The notes under the pieces were generated by a model, which searched no databases, was not told where the DNA came from, and was given only the letters and a program-made list of their open reading frames with translations. The position numbers and the translations under genes were made by a program. Shown here piece by piece: positions 47,593 to 55,411 of a stretch of 64,000 nt of DNA. The first letter of the stretch is position 1; the number at the start of each line of letters is the position of its first letter. The DNA is from DATAAZ01 sp036259875. Its GTDB lineage: Bacteria; Actinomycetota; Thermoleophilia; Gaiellales; Gaiellaceae. The stretch is taken from contig DATAAZ010000039.1 of NCBI GenBank assembly GCA_036259875.1, forward strand, positions 5,566 to 69,565. The letters run 5' to 3'.

Positions 47593-48750
47593 ATCGGCGC
47601 GGCTTCTGATCGCACGATCCGGTTCGGGATCGTCGGCGGCGGACTCATGGGCCGCGAGTTCGCGAGCGCCGCCGCGCGGTGGGTCCACCTCGCCGACCTC
47701 GGCGTCCGGCCCGAGATCGCGGTCGTCTGCGACGTCAGTCCGGACGTACTCGGCTGGTACGAGCGGCTCAACGCGCGTCCCCGGCTCACGGACGACTGGC
47801 GCGACCTGCTCGCGGACGATGCGATCGAGGCCGTCTACTGCGCCGTCCCGCACCACCTCCACGAGGAGCTCTACGTCGAGGCGCTTCGCGCGGGCAAGCA
47901 CCTGCTCGGCGAGAAGCCGTTCGGAATCGACCGGGCTGCGAACGACGCGATCGGCGCCGAGATAGCCGCGCACCCCGATCTGCTCGTTCGCTGCTCGTCC
48001 GAGATGCCGTTCTTCCCCGGCGGCCAGCGCGTCGCGCGCTGGGTCGCCGAGCGGCGTTTCGGCCGCGTCCTCGAGGTGCGCTCGCTCTTCCTCCACTCGA
48101 GCGACCTCGACCCCGGCAAACCGATCAACTGGAAGCGGCAGGCGCGCTTCAACGGCGAGTACGGGTGCATGGGCGATCTCGGGATGCACGCCCTGCACCT
48201 GCCCCTCCGGGCCGGCTGGATGCCGGCGAACGTTCGCGCCGTCCTTTCGGACGTGTTCCCCGAGCGGCCGGACGGCAAGGGCGGCGTCGCCGCGTGCGAC
48301 ACCTGGGACAACGCCGTCCTCCTCTGCGACGTCGAAGCCGACGGCTACGCCTTCCCCCTTCGCGTCGAGACGAAGCGGATCGCCCCCGGCGAGACGAACA
48401 CGTGGACGATCGAGGTGGACGGGACGCACGGCTCGATCGCCTACACGACGAAGCTCCCGAAGACGCTTCGCTGGATGGACTACGAGCCGGGGGCCGCGCA
48501 GGCGTGGCAAGTCCTCGATCTCGGCTCGGAGTCCGCGTACCCGACGATCACGGGCGCGATCTTCGAGTTCGGGTTCCCCGATGCGATCCTCCAGATGTGG
48601 GCCGCGTTCGTCGACGAGCTCGCGCACGGCCGCGACGGGATGCGCCAGCCGTTCCACTGCGCGACGCCCGAGGAGGCGGCGGCGACACATCGCATCTTCA
48701 CCGCCGCGCTGCGGTCGCAGGCCGAGCGCGCCGTCGTTCCCGTCGCGTGA
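47593..48750 (+). CDS. Gfo/Idh/MocA-family oxidoreductase with non-standard start
   Basis: Third member of the family in the window. The protein pattern begins upstream of the first ATG (47647): RTIRFGIVGGGLMGREFASA is the complete Rossmann loop, so a start at 47647 would delete it. No ATG, GTG or TTG lies in frame between the stop at 47566 and the motif. A GGAGG (47581-47585) stands 7 nt before an ATC at 47593, which would be the start; 385 residues result. KHLLGEKPFGID carries the EKP lysine and GCMGDLGMHALHLPLRAG the catalytic D..H. ATC is a very rare initiator; an ATG lost by mutation or base-call error is equally possible. Confidence 0.88.
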   Translation: MGAASDRTIRFGIVGGGLMGREFASAAARWVHLADLGVRPEIAVVCDVSPDVLGWYERLNARPRLTDDWRDLLADDAIEAVYCAVPHHLHEELYVEALRAGKHLLGEKPFGIDRAANDAIGAEIAAHPDLLVRCSSEMPFFPGGQRVARWVAERRFGRVLEVRSLFLHSSDLDPGKPINWKRQARFNGEYGCMGDLGMHALHLPLRAGWMPANVRAVLSDVFPERPDGKGGVAACDTWDNAVLLCDVEADGYAFPLRVETKRIAPGETNTWTIEVDGTHGSIAYTTKLPKTLRWMDYEPGAAQAWQVLDLGSESAYPTITGAIFEFGFPDAILQMWAAFVDELAHGRDGMRQPFHCATPEEAAATHRIFTAALRSQAERAVVPVA

Positions 48751-49673
48751 GGCCCGACATCGTCTGCGTCGGGATCGTCGTCGCCGACGCGATCGCCCGC
48801 CCGGTGGACGAGCTGCCCGAGCGGGGTACGCTCGCGCTCGTCGAGGAGATCACCCTCCGCGGGGGTGGCTGCGCGCTCAACACGGCGACCGTCCTTCGGC
48901 GGCTGGGACTCGACGTCAGCCTCGTCGGAAAGGTCGGCGCGGACGCGTTCGGCGAGTTCCTCGCCGGGCTGGCTCACGAACGCGGGCTCGGCCCGGGCGG
49001 GCTGATCGTCGATCCGGAGGCGGCGACGTCCGCGACGGTCGTCCTCGTCGACCGTACGGGTGAGCGCACGTTCCTCCACGTCCCGGGCGCGAACGGACGC
49101 CTGTCCTCTGCGGAGCTCGACCCCGCGCTCGTCCTGGCGGGACGGGCGCTCCACCTCGCGGGCGCGCTCGTCATGCCGGCTCTCGACGGAGAGCCGGCGG
49201 CCGCGCTTCTCGCCCAGGCGCGTGCGCGGGGGCTTTTCACCAGCATGGACACGGTGTGGGACGCGCGCGGCCGGTGGAAGCTCGTCGAGCCCGCGCTCCC
49301 CCACCTCGATCTGCTGACGCCGAGCCTGGGCGAGGGCCGCGCCATCACCGGCGAAGAAGCGCCCGAGTCGGTCGCCGCCTCGCTCCGCTAGCGCGGCGTC
49401 GGCACGGTCGCCCTCACGCTCGGCGAGCGCGGCGCGTACGTTGCGGGCGAGAGGTTCAGCGGCTTCGTCGACGCCTTCTCCGTCGAGACCGTCGACGGGA
49501 CCGGCTCGGGCGACGCGTTCGCGGCGGGGCTTCTCTACGGGCTGCTGGCCGGGTGGCCGCTCGAACGAGCGGCGCGCTTCGCCAACGCGGTCGGGGCCCT
49601 CGCCGTCACCGCAGTCGGCGCGACCGAAGGCGTGCAGGGGCTCGACGACGCGCTCGCGCTCGCGCGCGACTAG
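48747..49673 (+). pseudogene. PfkB-family sugar kinase interrupted by in-frame TAG
   Basis: The GTG at 48747 (overlapping the previous stop) opens a ribokinase/PfkB protein: IVCVGIVVADAIARPV, GGCALNTATVLRRLGLDVSL (signature 1) and LVGKVGADAFGEFL. At 49389-49391 a TAG ends the frame after 214 residues. The very same frame goes on as RGVGTVALTLGERGAYVAGE and DGTGSGDAFAAGLLYGLLAG (signature 2 with the catalytic Asp) to a TAG at 49671, giving 308 codons in all, the usual size. Nothing else is damaged. So one codon was changed to stop, recently, or the base call is wrong, or the stop is read through. Without suppression the protein lacks its active site. Confidence 0.88.
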
Positions 49674-50974
49674 CCCCGAACGGCCTCCCGCTCCTCCTTC
49701 TCCTCCTCCGAGAGGAACTCGACCTCGAGGCGGTCGATGCGCGGGCCGTCCGTCTCGACGACGTTGAAACGCATGCCGTCCCAGACGACCTCGTCGCCCT
49801 CCTCCGCCGCGCGACCGAGCTGGCCGAACACGAAGCCCGCGACGGTGTGGTAGTCCTCCACGGGGAGCTCCTGGGCGAACTGCTCGTTGAAGTCGTCGAT
49901 CGGGAACGTCCCGTCGATCCGGACCCGCCGCTCGTCGATCTGCTGGACCGACTCGTCCGGGAGGTCGTACTCGTCCTCGATCTCGCCGACGATCTCCTCG
50001 AGGAGGTCCTCGAGCGTCACGATCCCGGCGACGGCGCCGTACTCGTCGACGACGATCGCCAGGTGCTGGTTCGTCTTGCGGAACTCGGCGAGGAGGGCGG
50101 CGAGGTCCTTGGTCTCCGGGACGACGTACGCGGGGCGGATGAGCTCCTCGAGGACGACGTTGTCGATCCCGCGGTCGTAGAGCGCCTTGAAGAGGTCGCG
50201 GACGTGGAGGACCCCGAGGACGTCGTCCATCGAGCCGCGGAACACCGGGTAGCGCGTGTAGGGCGAGTCGATAACGGCGGCGAGCGCCTCCTCGGTCGGA
50301 AGATCGACCGAGAGGGCTACGACCTCGGGCCGCGGGACCATGACCTCGTGCGCCTCCTTGTCCGCGAAGTCGAAGACCTTGTAGACCATCTCCTCCTCCG
50401 CCGTCTCGATCGCCCCGAAGTCCTCGGCCTCCGCGACGATCGAGCGGATGTCCTCCTCGGTGTGAGCCGTGAGGCCGGCGCGCGCAGGCGGCACACGGAG
50501 GAGGCGCGCGATCCCGCGCGCCGACGCGTCGAGCACCCAGACGACGGGGTGCAGGGTGCGCCCGAGCCAGTCGAGCGGCACCGCGAACGTCACGGCGAGG
50601 CGGCTCGCCGTCTCGAGCGCGACCGCCTTCGGGACAAGCTCGCCTAGGACGACACTCAGGTACGTGAGCACGAGAAACGCGATCAAGAACGAGAGCCAGC
50701 GCGGAATCGCGTCCCCGAAGAACCCCGAGACGAGAGGTTCTCCGATCGCACCGAGGAGGATCCCGAAGACGGTGATCCCCACCTGCACGGTGCTGATGAA
50801 GCGGACGGGCTCGTCCATCAGGCGAAGCGCCACGGCCGCGCTGCGGCTCCCCGTCTTCGCCCGCTCCTCGAGGCGCGCACGGCGCGCCGTCACGAGCGCG
50901 TACTCGGCCGCGACGAACAGCGCGTTCCCCAACACGAGGAGGAGAACAAGGAGGATGCGCAGAGACTCGCTCAC
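49670..50974 (-). CDS. CNNM/CorC-type (UPF0053) membrane protein with CBS domains
   Basis: 434-residue membrane protein of the family once called hemolysin-like, now linked to divalent-cation export or homeostasis. The N-terminal DUF21 region has four hydrophobic spans (for example LRILLVLLLVLGNALFVAAE, STVQVGITVFGILLGAIGEP, LVLTYLSVVLGELVPKAVAL). A CBS pair follows (VMVPRPEVVALSVDLPTEE, TNQHLAIVVDEYGAVAGIVT), then the CorC/HlyC domain (GTFPIDDFNEQFAQELPVED, YHTVAGFVFGQLGRAAEEGD). GTG start at 50974. Its 3' end overlaps the kinase gene by 4 nt in convergent order. CBS domains may sense Mg-ATP. Confidence 0.93.
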   Translation of the reverse strand: MSESLRILLVLLLVLGNALFVAAEYALVTARRARLEERAKTGSRSAAVALRLMDEPVRFISTVQVGITVFGILLGAIGEPLVSGFFGDAIPRWLSFLIAFLVLTYLSVVLGELVPKAVALETASRLAVTFAVPLDWLGRTLHPVVWVLDASARGIARLLRVPPARAGLTAHTEEDIRSIVAEAEDFGAIETAEEEMVYKVFDFADKEAHEVMVPRPEVVALSVDLPTEEALAAVIDSPYTRYPVFRGSMDDVLGVLHVRDLFKALYDRGIDNVVLEELIRPAYVVPETKDLAALLAEFRKTNQHLAIVVDEYGAVAGIVTLEDLLEEIVGEIEDEYDLPDESVQQIDERRVRIDGTFPIDDFNEQFAQELPVEDYHTVAGFVFGQLGRAAEEGDEVVWDGMRFNVVETDGPRIDRLEVEFLSEEEKEEREAVRG

Positions 50975-51128
50975 GCCCCGCCTACCGGGGCGCGGGTACT
51001 AGGTGGTAGCTCGTCCAAGACCTTCCTCGTGAGGATAGCGCAGTGCCGGCAGGATCCGGTTTCGGCAGGAGCGCTAAAGGTTCTCCCCGTTTTACCCGAC
51101 TATCATCCCCGAACTGGGGGACTCGGAA

Positions 51129-51749
51129 CTGCCGCAAGAGATCACCTGTCTGATTGCCGACGACCACGAGGTCGTCCGTGAGGGCCTGCGCCTCTCGCTG
51201 TCGCGCGCGCCGCACATTCGGGTCGTCGGCGAGGCCTCGGACGGGGCGGGCGCGGTCGCGCTCGCCGAACGGCGGCGCCCGCACGTCGTCATCATGGACG
51301 TCCGGATGCCCGGGATGGATGGGCTCGAGGCGACGAAGCTCCTGCTGGAGAAGGTTCCCTCGGCGTCCGTTCTCATCTTTACCGCGTACGGCGAGCGGAG
51401 CCTCCTCGGGCGCGGCCTCGAGTCGGGCGCCAAGGGGTACATCCTGAAGGAGGCCCCGCATGCGACGCTCCTTCGCGCGATCGAGAAGGTCGCGCACGGC
51501 GAGGGATACGTCGACCCGGCGCTCATGCCGGACTTCCTGACGCGCGACCGTGAGGAGATGCTGACTCAGCGCGAGCGCGAGATCCTCCAGCTCCTCGCCG
51601 ACGGCATGTCGAACGCCGACGTCGCCTCCCGGCTCTTCATCAGCCAGGAGACCGTGAAGAGCCACGTCCGCCACATCCTCGCGAAGCTGGAAGCGGATAC
51701 CCGGACGCATGCCGTCGCGATCGCTCTTCGCGAAGCGATCATCGACTAG
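51129..51749 (+). CDS. NarL/FixJ-type response regulator with CTG start
   Basis: 206 residues. The receiver domain has TCLIADDHEVVREGLRLSLS, the phospho-acceptor Asp in VVIMDVRMPGMDGLEA, the Thr in ILIFTAYGER and the Lys in GYILKEAPHATLL; the LuxR-type HTH is LTQREREILQLLADGMSNAD followed by VASRLFISQETVKSHVRHIL. The receiver pattern begins at 51141, but the in-frame region back to a stop at 51075 contains no ATG, GTG or TTG. The best start is a CTG at 51129, 7 nt after GGGGA; ATC or ATT are alternatives. A TATCAT -10 box is at 51101. It pairs with the kinase gene that overlaps its end. Confidence 0.88.
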   Translation: MPQEITCLIADDHEVVREGLRLSLSRAPHIRVVGEASDGAGAVALAERRRPHVVIMDVRMPGMDGLEATKLLLEKVPSASVLIFTAYGERSLLGRGLESGAKGYILKEAPHATLLRAIEKVAHGEGYVDPALMPDFLTRDREEMLTQREREILQLLADGMSNADVASRLFISQETVKSHVRHILAKLEADTRTHAVAIALREAIID

Positions 51750-52968
51750 CGCGCCCGCGCTTCTCGTCGCGGCGACCGTGGCCGCGGCAATCGTCGCGGG
51801 GATCGGCGTCGCGCTCGACGCAGCCTGGATGACCGCGGCGGGGCTGATCGCAGCGACCGCCTTCGCCGGGGGCTTCGCGGTCTACCTGATCGTCTCCGAG
51901 CGGCGGCGCCACGTCTCGGCCGAGGGACAGCTCGCGGGCGAGGCCCGGTTCCTCGAGTCGCTCGTCGAGTCGATCGGCGTCGTGTCGGATTGCCGGGAGC
52001 CGAGCGAGATCCTCGACCGAACGTGCGCGGAGGCGCGGCGGCTCTTCGGCGCCCGCGCGGCGCGGATCGTGCCGGCCGGTGGTTCCACGGGACTCGACGC
52101 GAACGCGCTCGAGGACGGGCTTCGCGTGCCGCTTGGGGCGGGCGACGGCGCGATCGGGATCCTCGAGCTCCGCCGCCCCGAGCCGTTCGACCGCGGCGAC
52201 CTCATTCGAGCGAGGATGCTCGCCGACTTCGCGTCGCGAGCCGTCGAGAACGCGCGCCTCCTCGCCGAGGCCCGCGAGCGCGAGGACGAACGCGCCCGCC
52301 TGACCGAGCGCCTCATCACGGCCGAGCAGGACGAGCGACGGCGGCTGTCGATCTTTCTCCACGACGGCCCGCTGCAGGCGATGTCCGGGATCGCGCTCAT
52401 GCACGACGCCGCACTCGCCGCGATCCGCGCGGGCCGGCACGAGGACGCGGAGAAGGTGATCGCGAGCTCGCTGGAGCGTGAGCGCGACACGATTCGGACG
52501 CTTCGCGACCTCTCGTTCGCGATCGAGCCACTCGTCCTTCGCGACCGCGGGTTCGCGGCGGCGGTGCAGGCGCTCGCCGAGCAGGTCGAGGCCTCGCACG
52601 CGATCACCGTCTCGGCGTCGGTCGAGAGGGGGGAACGGCTCGCCGAGAAAGCGCAGGTCGCGCTCTACCAGCTGATCCGCGAAGCCGTGAACCAGGCCGT
52701 TCGGCGCCGACCGAACCGGATCTCGATCACCGTCAGCGAGGACGGCGCGCGCTTCACGACCGAGATCGAGGACGACGGGATGGGCGAGCGGCGCCGCGGC
52801 GGCATCGAGGACCTCGACGAGCGCGTCCGCGTCCTCAACGGCCACGTCGCCGTCGAGCCCCGTGCCGAAGGCGGGACGATCGTCCGCGTCGTCCTCCCGG
52901 CGTACGCAGGGCTCGCCGAGGCACCGGCTCCGGAGCGCGACCGGGCGGCCGAGCGGGACGCGGGATAG
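51709..52968 (+). CDS. Two-component sensor histidine kinase, HisKA_3 type
   Basis: 419 residues. An N-terminal pair of spans (ALLVAATVAAAIVAGIGVAL, AGLIAATAFAGGFAVYLIVS) is followed by a GAF-like sensor (residues about 70-180, with FLESLVESIGVVSDCREPSE) and the dimer/phospho-acceptor region ERRRLSIFLHDGPLQAMSGI with the His in LHDGPLQ. The ATPase part has REAVNQAVRRRPNRISITV as N-box and EDDGMGERRRGGIEDLDERV as a weak G region, more degenerate than normal. It overlaps the regulator gene by 41 nt from an ATG at 51709. It is the cognate sensor of the NarL-type regulator. Confidence 0.9.
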   Translation: MPSRSLFAKRSSTSAPALLVAATVAAAIVAGIGVALDAAWMTAAGLIAATAFAGGFAVYLIVSERRRHVSAEGQLAGEARFLESLVESIGVVSDCREPSEILDRTCAEARRLFGARAARIVPAGGSTGLDANALEDGLRVPLGAGDGAIGILELRRPEPFDRGDLIRARMLADFASRAVENARLLAEAREREDERARLTERLITAEQDERRRLSIFLHDGPLQAMSGIALMHDAALAAIRAGRHEDAEKVIASSLERERDTIRTLRDLSFAIEPLVLRDRGFAAAVQALAEQVEASHAITVSASVERGERLAEKAQVALYQLIREAVNQAVRRRPNRISITVSEDGARFTTEIEDDGMGERRRGGIEDLDERVRVLNGHVAVEPRAEGGTIVRVVLPAYAGLAEAPAPERDRAAERDAG

Positions 52969-52980
52969 ACTCGCGGCGCG

Positions 52981-53172
52981 GTGGCGAAGGACGGCCGGTA
53001 CCTGCTCTTCGTCTGGAAGCCGTCCGGCTACGAGCTCGCGGAGCGTGAAGGGGAGCCGCCTGCTCCCGGAACCGAAGTCGAGGACGGCGAGACGCGGTTC
53101 TTCGTCGCGAAGGTGGGAACTTCCCCGCTTCCCGGCGACGAGCGGCCCTGCGCGTACCTCCACGCGGTCTAG
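52981..53172 (+). CDS. Conserved small protein of unknown function
   Basis: 63 residues from a GTG 12 nt after the kinase stop. The sequence AKDGRYLLFVWKPSGYELAE, REGEPPAPGTEVEDGETRFF and KVGTSPLPGDERPCAYL is globular and looks like a small beta domain; the 'yLLFvW.PsGYel.ErEGe.P' pattern recurs in actinobacterial small proteins as far as I recall. No motif for catalysis or metal is seen, apart from one Cys near the end. It probably shares the two-component transcript, with a strong hairpin behind it. Confidence 0.65.
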   Translation: MAKDGRYLLFVWKPSGYELAEREGEPPAPGTEVEDGETRFFVAKVGTSPLPGDERPCAYLHAV

Positions 53173-53212
53173 AGAGCGCGTGCGCGCAGCTCGGCCGTAG
53201 CGTTCCCGACCA

Positions 53213-53240
53213 GCCCGGGGGACTGGGACGGCCCCCGGGC
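53213..53240. terminator. 9-bp terminator hairpin between convergent genes
   Basis: GCCCGGGGG (53213-53221) and CCCCCGGGC (53232-53240) form a perfect stem around a 10-nt loop, between the small protein gene (plus, ends 53172) and the flavoprotein gene (minus, ends 53262). No T-run; likely used in both directions. Confidence 0.6.
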
Positions 53241-53261
53241 GGAGCGGGCGACGCGCGGCGG

Positions 53262-54326
53262 TCAGCGCAAGTCAGCGACCGCGGTTTCGGCGGCGACGCG
53301 CCCGAGCACGAGCGCGGCCGCGAGACCGCTCGCGTAGCCGCCCGTCGAGACCCCGCCGACGTCGGCGCCGCAGGCGTAGACGCCTTCGGCGACACGGGCT
53401 CGCTCGTCCACGCGAAGGCCCCCGAGGGTCGTCGTGACGCCCGCGACGACCTCGACGACCGTCTCGCCCTCGCGGCGCTCGACGGGTGCCCCGGCCGCTT
53501 CCGCGGCCTCGACCATCTGCCCCACAGTTTGCTCGCGCACGCGCTCTCCGAGCTTCGACTCGGGAACGGCGTACCACGCGCGCGCGCGAGGCTGGCGCGC
53601 GATCCACTGCACCACGTCTACCTCCGACCACGTGCGAGCGACGTACCCCTCGCCGCGCTCGTTGACGACGTGCGCGTGACGTGCGTAGAGCTGCGCGAGC
53701 GAGCGGAACTGCATGGGCGTCACGCGCGCGGGTGGCGCCGGCATCGCCCGACCCCAGAACTCGTCCAGCCCCGCCGAGAGGCGACCCCCCGCTTCGAGTC
53801 CGAGCCGCAGGCCGTCGCCGCCGCTCCACGGGTTCGCCCGCACGAGAACATCGTCGGCCGCGGGAGTTACGTAGCGGCGGACGAGCTCGCGGTCGCCTTG
53901 AAACCCGCCGGTCGCGAGGATCACCGGTACGCCGCGCGGAAGCGCCGCGAGCGGGGCGCCGAGCCGAACGTCGCCGGCGCGCCGGACGAGCGCCTCGGTC
54001 AGCGCCGGCGGATCGAACCGGAGGCCGCTCGTGAGCGGGTTCCCGGTCTCTCGCTCCACCACCGGCGCGCCGAGCGACTCGAGCCACACGAGGCCCTCGT
54101 CCAGCCGCTCGTACACGATGCGCTGAAGGACGGGATCGCCTGACGGACACTCGGCGCGAAAGCGGCCCCATTCGCCGTAGCGCCACACGAACCCGCCCGA
54201 GAGGACCATCGACCCGCCCGGCCGGTCACCCTTCTCGTGGACGACGACCCGCGCTCCGAGCTCGCGGGCCCGCACGGCCGCGACAAGACCCGCCATCCCG
54301 GCCCCGGCCACGACGAGATCGGCCAT
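53262..54326 (-). CDS. FAD-dependent oxidoreductase, fumarate-reductase/succinate-dehydrogenase flavoprotein-like
   Basis: 354 residues. The ADP-binding loop is LVVAGAGMAGLVAAVRAREL, with EKGDRPGGSMVLSGG as the second FAD contact and VPVILATGGFQGDRELVRRY typical of the FRD/SDH and 3-ketosteroid dehydrogenase group; VYACGADVGGVSTGGYASGL closes the FAD site. It is shorter than classical members (450-560), with part of the capping domain reduced. The ATG at 54326 is 6 nt after the stop of the VOC gene on the same strand. The electron acceptor and substrate are unknown. Confidence 0.88.
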   Translation of the reverse strand: MADLVVAGAGMAGLVAAVRARELGARVVVHEKGDRPGGSMVLSGGFVWRYGEWGRFRAECPSGDPVLQRIVYERLDEGLVWLESLGAPVVERETGNPLTSGLRFDPPALTEALVRRAGDVRLGAPLAALPRGVPVILATGGFQGDRELVRRYVTPAADDVLVRANPWSGGDGLRLGLEAGGRLSAGLDEFWGRAMPAPPARVTPMQFRSLAQLYARHAHVVNERGEGYVARTWSEVDVVQWIARQPRARAWYAVPESKLGERVREQTVGQMVEAAEAAGAPVERREGETVVEVVAGVTTTLGGLRVDERARVAEGVYACGADVGGVSTGGYASGLAAALVLGRVAAETAVADLR

Positions 54327-54332
54327 CGCCGC

Positions 54333-54986
54333 TTAGACGAGCGAGAACGTCGGCTTGTGCTCGACGTACTCGATCTTCACCCGCTCGGGCCCCCAGACGA
54401 ACACGGCCTTCGTGTTCGCGGCGTCGACGACGTCCGCGACGTCCAGCCCGAGCGCGCGCGCCTCGTCGAGCTGCGCGTCCGCCGAGGGGACGAGAACGGC
54501 GAGGTGGTTCAGGAGCGGCCGCTCCGGCTCGCCCGGATCGCCCTCGTGGAACTCGACATACGCGCCGCCGACCTGGACGCGGGGAACGCCGCCGGGGCCC
54601 CGCTCGGCGGGCTCGAAGCCGAGGGAGAGGTACGCCGCCGCGGTCGCATCTGGCGCGCGCGAAAAGAGCGCGACGTGATCGAGGTCGTAGTCGAGATCGG
54701 TCGGCGCTTCGACGAGGCGGATCTCGAGGCCGTCGTCGAAGCTGACCGCACGATCCCTCGTGGCCCCCATGCGAACGCGGAGGCCCACGTGACGGAGCGC
54801 GCCCCGCTCGCGCGGCCCCTCGGCGGTGAAGAGCGTCAGCTTGCCGCGGCGCGCGTCCGCGCCGACGAGCGTAAAGGCGTCGGTTCGCTCGATCACGTGC
54901 ACGCCGAGCCGATCGGTCAGCGACGCGGCGATTCCGTCGCGTCCCGCGACCCAGAGGGCGAGGTGGTCGAGCTTCTGAACGTCCAT
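54333..54986 (-). CDS. VOC-family two-module protein
   Basis: 217 residues with two glyoxalase-like modules: VQKLDHLALWVAGRDGIAAS with strand GKLTLFTAEGPRERGALRHV, then DYDLDHVALFSRAPDATAAA, GGAYVEFHEGDPGEPERPLL, NHLAVLVPSA and a closing VKIEYVEHK. The His/Glu pattern (LDHLAL, LRHVGL, NHLAVL, IEY) is enough for one metal site. It precedes the flavoprotein gene in a two-gene unit. It could be a lyase or extradiol-type enzyme, or a binding protein. Confidence 0.85.
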   Translation of the reverse strand: MDVQKLDHLALWVAGRDGIAASLTDRLGVHVIERTDAFTLVGADARRGKLTLFTAEGPRERGALRHVGLRVRMGATRDRAVSFDDGLEIRLVEAPTDLDYDLDHVALFSRAPDATAAAYLSLGFEPAERGPGGVPRVQVGGAYVEFHEGDPGEPERPLLNHLAVLVPSADAQLDEARALGLDVADVVDAANTKAVFVWGPERVKIEYVEHKPTFSLV

Positions 54987-55048
54987 CGAACGACAATGTC
55001 CCGGCCGGGCACGATTCAAAACGGCCGATTCGCGGGGATGATTCCGGC

Positions 55049-55411
55049 ATGGATGCGGACGGCGCCAAGGTCCTCGTGTTGGCGGCGCGCCAACCCGACT
55101 TCGTCGCCCGCCTCGAGCACGATGGGTTCGCGGTCGACGTCCGGACGCGGCCACTCGACGATGCGTCTGAGACCGACGCCGACCTCGCGGTCGTCTTTCG
55201 CGGCCGGCTGATCGGACGCGGCCAGGCCGCTGCCCTCGCCGGGCGAGGGATCCCGGTCGTCGAGGTGCTGACGGTCGAGCCGCCGGGCACGTCGAGCGCC
55301 GGCTGGATCCGGCTCTCGAACCGGATCTCGAAGACGGACCTCGTCCAGGTCGTCCACGCGATGGCAGACGGCGCCCGGCCGCGTGAGGACGCCCCGGTCG
55401 CGGCGCGCTAG
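55049..55411 (+). CDS. Small receiver-like protein of unknown function
   Basis: 120 residues beginning MDADGAKVLVLAARQPDFVA. The alternation of strands and helices (KVLVLAA, DLAVVFRGRLIGRGQAAAL, GIPVVEVLT) recalls a response-regulator receiver or Rossmann-like fold, but the acceptor Asp and the usual DD pair are not evident. A long last helix (SKTDLVQVVHAMADGARP) ends it. It overlaps the 3' end of the MFS gene by 4 nt in convergent order. It has no nearby kinase. Function unknown. Confidence 0.65.
   Translation: MDADGAKVLVLAARQPDFVARLEHDGFAVDVRTRPLDDASETDADLAVVFRGRLIGRGQAAALAGRGIPVVEVLTVEPPGTSSAGWIRLSNRISKTDLVQVVHAMADGARPREDAPVAAR

Noticed and set aside
49389..49391. TAG in the PfkB gene as pyrrolysine or other programmed recoding
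   Set aside because: No pylT/pylS-type genes or recoding structure are seen, kinases of this family have no special residue here, and a simple point mutation or base error is enough.
50975..51128. Magnesium-sensing leader before the CNNM/CorC-type gene
   Set aside because: Only a short GC hairpin near the start is seen and none of the M-box or ykoY core motifs.
55049..55411. Response-regulator receiver
   Set aside because: The strand-helix alternation is similar, but the acidic pair and acceptor Asp are not evident and no kinase is near.
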